Assembly: GCA_009192285.1 (NCBI GenBank)
Contig: WBVU01000011.1
Span: 740,668 to 804,667 of the forward strand
Length of the DNA stretch: 64,000 nucleotides
From: Morchella semilibera
Taxonomy: Eukaryota; Ascomycota; Pezizomycetes; Pezizales; Morchellaceae
Direction: 5' to 3'
Within the stretch, counting starts at the first letter, position 1, and each line of letters starts with the position of its first letter. Position numbers and translations under genes: made by a program. Positions 56,772 to 64,000 of this stretch are shown piece after piece. The notes under the pieces were generated by a model. It was not told the DNA's origin and did not search any database. It worked only from the letters and a program-made list of their open reading frames with translations.

Positions 56772-58061
56772 TACAACAATATCTTCCCTTTCATGACCAT
56801 CAACATAGCCTTTTTATTTCTGCTATAAATCCAACCAACTCTTGCTAGCAATCTTCTAGCCGTTTGATGCCTAATAGTTGTCTTTTTCTTTGCATTTGGA
56901 TTATGATTTAAATCAGACGGTGGTTGAAACACATCTAAATCATTTGGTTGATTGAGAACGGTAGAGATTTTCATAATATCGGCTGCCCGTCTTGCTTCCA
57001 GAAATTTTCCAACAGCATCGCAAATGCCTTTAGAATTTGCTTTTGACATGGCCGTATTCAAATACTTTCTAACAACAATTTTAATCTATAGACTTAATTA
57101 GATGATAATTTCAAATTCTGATCGAGTTTAACTTACACCCTCATCATAAAATAGGGTTCTAGCTTTCATATAGTATCCTTTTTGCATTTTTGGTAGAGGT
57201 GTCTGTATTTGCTGCCAATCCCGATACCAACGTCTCAATGATTTAGCCCATTTGGTCCCTTTACTTTTACTAGCGGCAACAATAATACTGTCATTCACCC
57301 AAGTAATTTGCCTTCATCTCAATTCAATCTTCAACAAATCTATTAAACCATCAACCCAAACTGCCCAATCTCCTTCCGGTTTGAATTTTTTTACCCGTGC
57401 GTTCAATTCTTTGATCTCATTTCCCAATAGCTCTTGTGGAAGTGGTTGATTGAAATCTGGAGCAATAAATAGTTGGAGAGGTTCTAGATCGTCTACAATA
57501 ATTTGGGTCGGACTATTAAAAAATCTCGCAATGGACCCATAGGTCTCCTGCAATCTCAACCGTTCCTCTTCGATCATGAGTTTTTTTCTTCTCCAGTAGT
57601 ACGAAGATTGCTTTTTAACGGTAATCTTCTCCGGGTCGCCCCAATGCCTTTTTAAAATATTGCTCTCCGCAGCAGACCATCCATCTGCAGGTTGTCCTAT
57701 CTAGTCTTCATCACTCCAACATATTTCTCTATCGAACTCTACATATTAAAAAGTAAGCATATGTTTGATTCACAACAAGTCCATATTCTTACCACTATCC
57801 GGTACCTCATAATCTGGATCTGCAAATTGGTTTTTTCTCCTATTTGCTGCTAGTGCACTAGCATACCCTCCTGTTGCCACCACAACCTTACTTTGTAACT
57901 TTCTCTTTGACACGCGAGGTATTGCTATTATGGTTGTTGTGGCTGGTCAGAATCTACAGATTTTTTTTCATTTAGCTATATCTCGGTTACACCCCTGCAC
58001 TTAGGCGGACAACTTTGTTACCTCTGCCAAGACCGACCCCGTTGTCATGTCCACCAACATA

Positions 58062-58484
58062 TCTACTATGTACCGGGTTTGCATCATAAATACCAAGAAC
58101 CCCCCCCCCTGCTCATGTAAAATTTGTATGTGTACCATCTGTGGCAAACCAAAGCAACCAATAATAAAGGACCATTTTTACTGGAGGAAAAAAATACTGT
58201 ATATTTTTACTTTAAAAAATCTAATTATTTTTTTGAAAATATAGAAAAAGACTATGGTATTGTCCTCCTCTTTAACCTCATTTGAGTAGTATTTTGATTT
58301 TTTATTTCCTATCAAAGGTTGTTGTTCCGATAAATTTGTAGATAAACAAGAGTCAAATTGAGGTGATGGAGGTTATGTTGCAAAAGCTATGGGGCAGACT
58401 ATCCAAATACTAGTTTGGCTGCCAAGCATCACATAATTTAAAGGATTATATATATCAGACCAATTACAGCCATTAGTAGACTTC
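58062..58484. other. No gene seen
   Basis: About 420 bp, AT-rich with a C-run at 58101-58110 and a TATATATA at 58448. No conserved coding or terminal repeat was recognised. Confidence 0.45.
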
Positions 58485-58811
58485 TATTACGGAGCGACAC
58501 TGAGATAAGGAACTAGAGAGCTGAGGCACACAACCGAGACGAGACGAGGGCGAAGGTGAAGGGGAACAGCAATGGAGTCTAGCTTAGAAGCAGGGTCGTG
58601 GGGCAAAGGGTCCAAAGAGCCTCTCTTACGAAGACTTGGAGACGAAGGTACTAGTAGACAATACGAACTACAGTCATGGACTATGGGCGAGGCGAGGCGA
58701 AGCGAGATGCTATGGAAGACCAAGGGGATCTTGGCAGAACTATGGTGATGACGTCATTTATTCAGTACTAGAAACAAGAGACAAACAGAACTAAACCGTA
58801 GGGTTGGTAAC
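58485..58811 (-). repeat. Family-B LTR fragment, cut by element C
   Basis: Matches the left part of the solo LTR at 10469-11044, from TATTACGGAGC to the shared AACTAAACCGTAGGGTTGGTAA. It stops where the LTR of element C starts, so element C inserted into it. The remaining part is not found in the window. Confidence 0.8.
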
Positions 58812-59001
58812 TGTTATGCCGAATTAGCTGTAGTTGATAAACTCAGGCGGTATAGCGCTCGATAGGCAGAAGGGTATTGTGGCCACACCCGCGTACGGCC
58901 ATATATGCCCGTTGGAGATAAATAAAGGCCCTCGAGGCTTCATGAATAGAACATTATCTGATGTATCATAAACAAATTACTGTCTAGAAATTATCCGCAC
59001 A
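58812..59001 (+). repeat. 5' LTR of element C, with tRNA-type primer site
   Basis: 190 bp from TGTTATGCCG to CCGCACA, with TATATGC and the polyadenylation-like AATAAA (58920) inside. Five bases later TGGTAGCA (59007-59014) is the expected complement of a tRNA 3' end, unlike the self-complementary sites of elements 1 and B. The matching 3' LTR is outside the window or lost, so the LTR call rests on ends, position and primer site. Confidence 0.65.
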
Positions 59002-59229
59002 GCAATTGGTAGCAACACGCTCAGTTCAATACGCGGATCGAGCTTCCTCATTCGCGACCAGATTACCCTGCTGTAATCCCTACATCCCACTACGCGAAGT
59101 CTTCTTCTTCTCGTCCAAACTGCAAACGAAACCAAATCTCGCTCATCCTATCCACCAATTCATCATCCTACTATTCCGGCCAAATCCAATTGCCCATCTA
59201 GCATCCGAATTACCTTCTAATAATTCTAT

Positions 59230-61059
59230 ATGGACAATAATCTCCGCTGGAATCACAGAAATCTCGGAAGAAGGAATAGGGAAGCCAGACGAGCAGCACT
59301 TGCAAACGCCGCTGCACACAATCTCCTCGCACCGCGAAACTCACGATACTTCAACTCCAGGCATCAAGCCATTATCTCTGTGGCCGCTGCCGTATTTGAA
59401 GCTGTTTCCGAGCAACCCCAACCATCACACGCAGTCATTGCACCAGCCCCCAGCCCAGCATCAGGCCCATCCACCCCTCCTCAGTACCACCCTGTCGAGG
59501 AGGACTTCTATCACGCCCACCATCAAGAGTCAACCACAGGGCAAAATAGAATCACTCCCTACGCAGAATCAAACCCCAAACAACCTATCAACGAGAGGGT
59601 TAACCCCCAGCACGAAAACCAATCAACCTATCCCTATCAGAACCCCCTCCACCAAGACTACTACTAAGACTCCGCAACCCTACCGGACACGGACCTTGAA
59701 AGCAACAGTTCTACTCTTCCCCCCCCCGAGATCTTGGCCAACACAGCAAGTTCAAACCAGCCCGCGTACCCCCTCCGAAGCTAGCACAATAAAGGCACCT
59801 TCTAGAGCTTCTTTGGTCGGTTCATTCGAGATCCGCAGTAATTTTAGGAGCCTGGAGGATCGTATTACCAGTTTACCCAACACAACAGAAAGGAGACCAC
59901 TATCCAGCATCAGACCAAGGGCTAGACCCCTCGCTAAACGCATTACCAGACCCAATTCGTCTAGGCACAATAGTAGGCATTAAAACTGGCCGGGCATCTT
60001 GTTCCAACTGTATCTATTCAAAGGCTATTAATCCAAATCGAAAATCACTACTCTTCTTTATCCTCCCCTATTCCAGACTTTATTCTTCCTTATATTTCTT
60101 ATACTCATTCCTTTTTCCCCTCGGGACTGGACGTCCTCAATTCCAGTGTAGGCAAAGCAACTAGATCAGGAAGACGCAGCCTTACTCTAGGGGCCCCAGA
60201 ACTAGAATTAATCCAGTCTAAATTTATCCAAGCCATTGATACCTGGAAAGAAAAGAACACATTCCCTACCCCTATCCCCAAAGTCAATCAGTCTTCCGAG
60301 CTTTCCAATTGCTCTTCATCTTCAGGAAGAGAATTAGTTGATCATACTCCTGTCACTCAGGAGGCTCCTGTTTCTCAGGAGCAAGGTGTTTCTCATTTCA
60401 CACTATCCCGGGCTGTTTCTCACCCCCCAAGTATAGCCAAAAACTCATCTACTCCTATTCCTCAGGAAGCTCCTGTTACTCAGAAGCGAGGTGTTTCTCA
60501 TCTCACCATATCCAGAGGTGTTCCCCACCTCCGCGATATAACCAAAAATCAATCTACCTTTTCCCATCTCTATCGTCTCTCCGAACCCCCTACCCGCACC
60601 TTCAAAGAATTTAATTCTCTCTCCCTGCCAATACTTCCATCTTACCCAAACATGTCAGATCATTCACACGAAGACTTGCCTGATCCCTCATCATTCCCCG
60701 AATCTCGTCAATCTCCTATCCAAACCTCAATGGACCCATCGACTCCCACCTGGATGCAAGCACTGATGGCTAGTGCTGCTGAAGATAGGAGAGTAGCCAT
60801 GTAATCCATCCAAACCACCACGGCGTTAAGCACCAGCATTGGAGAAGTTCTTAGAACAAGGGAACGTAGATCAGACCAAGGTGATAACCAGGTCAGCAAT
60901 CTGAAACCCGAATCAATCGGCAAGTTTGAACCTTCATCCATACCAGACTCCGACGCGGCACAACATTTCATCGACGCTAATGAAGACAGCGTTACCCTTT
61001 ACGGTGAGTCGCGTACACGCGCAATTCTCAGACGCTGCATTACAGAATCAATCGCCATC
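59230..61059 (+). pseudogene. gag of element C (LTR retroelement), broken
   Basis: The start is MDNNLRWNHRNLGRRNREAR at 59230, followed by Ala/Pro/His-rich sequence to a stop at 59665. Frames then shift, and a long open frame runs about 60115-60801. It contains two copies of a unit of roughly 40 residues (EAPVSQEQGVSHFTLSRAV and EAPVTQKRGVSHLTISRGV), then MSDHSHEDLPDPSSFPESRQ. After TAA at 60799-60801 the capsid-like start follows (LKPESIGKFEPSS, AAQHFIDANEDSVTLYGESR, ILRRCI). It is cut at 61059 by a family-A element. The superfamily cannot be told without pol. Confidence is good that it is a retroelement gag, modest for the exact frames. Confidence 0.65.
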
Positions 61060-61692
61060 TGTGACGGAGTAACCCGACGCAAAGAAGAAGATGACAATGA
61101 TGACGCAGAAGGTCCCGAGGAGCACAGTCTACGCGACGAGGGGACTGACGAAGACAGAGGCGACATTGGCCAGGCACAAGCACAGGCACAGGCAAAGGCA
61201 AAGGCAAGAGCAAGGACACAAGAGCGCAGAGCAGGGAAGGTGAGGACCGAATGGACCTCAACGAGAACGATGAGGGGTACGATGAGTTTCCTCTTGTTAG
61301 AGGATCGAGTCTTTGGTACGAGAGGCTATGGCTTAGAAACAGGAGTAGATTCCTATGTACCAGGATAACAGAAAGACAAGACAGAGAGAAAAGAAAGAAA
61401 GAACTAAGGAAAACATCTATCCCCGCTATTTAACACACCTCCTCCACTAATCCGCTATGACGTACACTTTCGCTCATAGAACCTCATAGAAACCCGTCGC
61501 TACCACACCTCGTAATCCTCCCCACCATCTCCGCTATTCTACATTACCAAGCCATCACGCCATCGAACCTCCCAGAACCCAATGACGACAACCTCCACCT
61601 TGCACTCCCCACTCTCGCTTATCATTACCCTAATAACCACAACCATGCATTCCCTACCGGGCTGTCGGAACAAACGCCAAGACGCCGGGACA
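61060..61692 (-). repeat. 3' LTR of a minus-strand family-A chromovirus
   Basis: 633 bp; sense strand TGTCCCGGCG at 61692 to TCCGTCACA at 61060. It is preceded on the sense strand by the purine tract GGAGGGGACCTGATC (61693-61707). The outer flank CCATC (61055-61059) would be the target duplication; the other copy lies beyond the window. Confidence 0.92.
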
Positions 61693-61713
61693 GATCAGGT
61701 CCCCTCCAAGGGC

Positions 61714-63833
61714 CTAGCTCCTGATAGGCTGAGGTTTCGAAGGATATTGGTCGTGAAATGTTTTTCTAATATCAGGGCTATGCTCCATATCACTCGAAGG
61801 TTGCCAGGACGGTTCTTCATATCCAGCATATCTAACCAAGTACTCCACCCGTCGCCTCCTCTTCCGTGAATCTAATATCTCCGCTACTTCCCATTCAGTC
61901 TCTCCCTCAACCTCCACCGATGGGCCCGGGGGTGGTTCAATCATTTGTCCTGGAACAGGATCATTCATCGTCGGCGATAGCAATGAAACATGGAAAACCG
62001 GATGTATTTTCATGGAGATAGGTAATTTCAACTCATAGGCATAGGGGCTTACAGTTCTTTGGACTGGGTAAAGGCCGATTTGCTTCCAGTCGAGTTTCTT
62101 CGAGGGTCGCTTGGTTTCAATATTCCGGGTAGAGAGCCAGACGAAATCGCCCACAACATAGCGAGGTGCTGGAGTTCGATGTAAATTTGCCATTTCCTCC
62201 TGTATCTTTTGAGCCCTAAACATTTTGCTTTTCAGGAAGTCAAGGGCCTGGGACATCTCCCTTGCTAGCCCATTAGCCTGATCTTCATTGGCCGTCTTTC
62301 CATGTTGTAGTGGCCCAAATGTCATTCGAGGATGTCTTCCATAGTTTGCTTGAAAGGGAGATATATTAGTGGTTTCGGAAATATGATTATTCGTAGCAAA
62401 CTCAGCAAGAGGAAGAAAATCAGTCCAATCGTCTTCTTGATAGGAAACATAGCTGCGTAGATATTGTTCCATAATCGCATTGGTTCTCTCGGTTTGTCCA
62501 TCAGTCTGAGGATGAAATGCAGTGGAATATCGTGGAGCAATTTCCAACCGATCGCAAAGAGCTTTCCAAAATTCAGCTGTAAACTGTGTCCCTCGATCTG
62601 AAACAATAGTCTCTGGCAACCCATGTAACTTCCATACCTGCTCCAGGTATAGACGAGACAGATCCCTGGCGTTAACATTCTCTATTGTAGGAATCAAATG
62701 CTTTATCTTTGTTAACCGGTCCACCACTACCAATATAGCATTAAACCCATTGCTTTCTGGAAGTCCTGTTACAAAATCCATAGTAATATCCGTCCAAGGT
62801 CCCTTGGGTACTAATAGCGGTCCCAGGACTCCTTGAAGAGGATTATGGTTCACTTTACTCCGTCGACAGATATGACAATTTTGAACATAGCGATCCGTAT
62901 ATTTCCGCATGGTCAGCCAGTAATAATTCCGACTCAGAAGTTCCAATGTCTTCGACCGTCCAGGATGTCCAGCAAAGGGTTTATTGTGGTATTCTTGTAA
63001 CAAGTAGAGTTTAAGTTCGTCGTAATCGGGAACATAGAGTGTATTCCGATAAAGCAATAACCCCTCCTCGCTCTCCTTGCACTCAGCCAACGAAATCTCT
63101 CTCGATTGTCGAACGCCACCTCAGAGCATGGATAGGATTTTGTTTGGAAAGCTATCACTCTGGTAAGCTTTGTTAAACAACTCAAGTACGGAAGACAATC
63201 CTTCAGCGGGTTCATTTGACAAAGAGCCCGCTAACAAACCTATCTTAAAATCCAAATTCTCCTTCTTCAAAACCACTCGGCTTTGTTGCTTCAATCTCTC
63301 ATCCCCCTCCTTCGGTAAATTCTTAGGCCTTCTAGTCAAAATATCAACCTTCCTTCCCTGCTACCCGGGCCTATACTGAATAATAAAATCAAACCGAGAT
63401 AGAAACTCTGCCCAAGGAGTTTGACGCCTATTCAGCAATTTAGTCGACATAAAGTACTCAAGATTACGATGATCTGTAAGTACTTTGACTTGGAATTGAG
63501 CTGTCTCCAAATGAGGTCTCCATTCCTCAAAGCAACGAATAATGGCCAACAACTCCTTGTCATAGATCTCGTAATTGCATTCTGCTGGCGAGTGTGTCTT
63601 AGAGAAGAAGGCGACCTGATGCAGTATTCCTTCATCATTTCGTTGTGATAGTATCCCTGCCGACACATAAAATCCGATGCGTCGGTTTCCACAATAAATT
63701 CTTTTTCAGGGTCAGGATGCATCAGTATGGGAGCGGTGGTAAAAGCAGTCTTGAGTTTCTGAAAAGCTTGTTCAACTTTTTGGATCCATTCAAATCGTAC
63801 ATGCTTTTTTATCAGAGCAGTCAACGGCCAAGC
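61714..63833 (-). pseudogene. pol of family-A chromovirus (RNaseH-integrase-chromodomain)
   Basis: From the right: the RT tail/RNase H region 63833-63361 ([48 protein letters not shown]), in two frames. A shift follows, then 63339-63121. A long frame 63090-61714 (458 residues) carries an intact integrase: zinc region [13 protein letters not shown] and VQNCHICRRSK, core [21 protein letters not shown] and the catalytic Glu in NAIMEQYLRSYVS, then PRYVVGDFVWLS. The chromodomain is WEVAEILDSR, VEYLVRYAGYEEPSWQP. The integrase-chromodomain part is the best kept of all in the window. The RT core is missing because another LTR begins at 63834. Confidence 0.92.
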
Positions 63834-64000
63834 TGTGACGGAGTAACCCGACGCAAAGAAGAAGATGACAATGATGACGCAGAGGAACTCGAGGAATACA
63901 GTCTGCTCGACGAGGAGGCTGATGAAGACAGGAACAACACCGGGCGGGCACGAGCACAGGCACAGGCAAAGGCAAAGGCAAGAGCAAAGACACAGGAGCA
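63834..64000 (-). repeat. Family-A LTR, runs off the right edge
   Basis: TGTGACGGAGTAACCCGACG onwards matches the other family-A LTRs, including the GGCACAGGCAAAGG array at the end of the window. It interrupts the pol gene on its left, so it is a later insertion. The right end is not visible. Confidence 0.9.

Larger units (their letters stand above)
54739..57960 (-). pseudogene. HDES-type DDE transposase, multiply interrupted
   Basis: Minus-strand fragments in order: about 57900-57300 (WSAAESNILKRHWG, a Myb-like N-part), 57061-56772 ending YVDGHEREDIVV, then a MITE. It resumes at 56367. An intron 56332-56285 can be drawn (GTATAATG...TAATAG), then MIETTLREFDDEGEILKLLP and the first catalytic Asp in LVTHDESTF (about 56185), GKGLVLVSEFL, and VFAFANSSGHACKAPDAL. 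There the second catalytic Asp of the usual FDN is Ala. After a solo LTR: CGDFIWN, KGMKRVLQ, then NDCCALRILENQEDF and FYSKFYCELNYI, cut by a second LTR at the last catalytic Glu. Several stops (TAG, TGA) fit C-to-T changes. The HDEST/FYPKFHCELN pattern is known from many fungal transposases whose superfamily I cannot name firmly. Confidence 0.8.
53551..58061 (-). mobile_element. DDE transposon (HDES-type, IS630/mariner-related) with nested inserts
   Basis: Ends are inverted: TATGGTGGCGGACATGACA at 53551 against the arm ending 58061 (GTTGTCATGTCCACCAACAT), about 30 bp each with a few mismatches. Inside are a broken minus-strand transposase, two family-A LTRs (54014-54738, 55118-55747) and a 402-bp MITE that itself holds a smaller one. 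The left end abuts the TIR of the mariner element. Confidence 0.75.

Noticed and set aside
59006-59983. 325-codon frame as the gag start of element C
   Set aside because: It begins within the primer site and is low-complexity; the frame starting at 59230 has the more protein-like N-terminus, although its continuation is frameshifted.

Overview
The window looks like a repeat-rich chromosome segment of a filamentous ascomycete (Pezizomycotina; I cannot fix the class). The evidence is short GT-AG introns, fungal host genes (a GH17 beta-glucanase, a divergent 14-3-3 protein, a Sec9-type SNARE, a DUF7918 protein and translation factor eEF1B-beta), and fungal transposable elements: Ty3/gypsy chromoviruses with C-terminal chromodomains, a Tad-like LINE, KDZ/Plavaka transposons, Tc1/mariner relatives and several MITEs.

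Layout. 1-1.86 kb: decayed Plavaka transposase (minus). 1.90-7.91 kb: complete but broken chromovirus (element 1) with two LTRs and 5-bp target duplications, carrying a MITE in gag. 7.9-12.98 kb: remains of an acidic open frame, then a DUF6532-like gene cut by a solo LTR, by a fragment of another gypsy element, and by element 2. 12.98-18.29 kb: element 2 (gag, pol, 3' LTR; 5' end lost). 18.29-19.44 kb: integrase fragment (minus). 19.45-24.84 kb: LINE split by a 1.27-kb insert. About 25-31.49 kb: Plavaka region with a nearly intact transposase and a divergent second frame interrupted by a solo LTR. 31.49-34.87 kb: truncated chromovirus (element B) lodged in the end of another element, followed by rearranged LTR pieces. 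34.9-50.7 kb: the only stretch rich in ordinary genes (six), with MITEs between DUF7918 and eEF1B. 51.6-58.06 kb: mariner element, then a second DDE transposon containing two LTRs and nested MITEs. 58.5-64 kb: LTR retroelements nested about four deep.

Almost all transposon genes carry stops or frameshifts, so most of the window is dead repeat sequence. The exceptions are the host genes and, nearly, the Plavaka transposase at 28-31 kb, which has one in-frame stop. In several places deleting an inserted LTR or MITE together with one copy of its target duplication restores the surrounding reading frame. This fixes insertion boundaries and order of events without any database search.

Most notable observations: a possible two-gene Plavaka transposon sharing its terminus and short internal motifs with a MITE; retrotransposon primer sites complementary to their own LTRs, with covariation between families; an octamer (TACATGTA) strongly enriched between host genes; and a 14-3-3-like gene broken by a 4-bp duplication.
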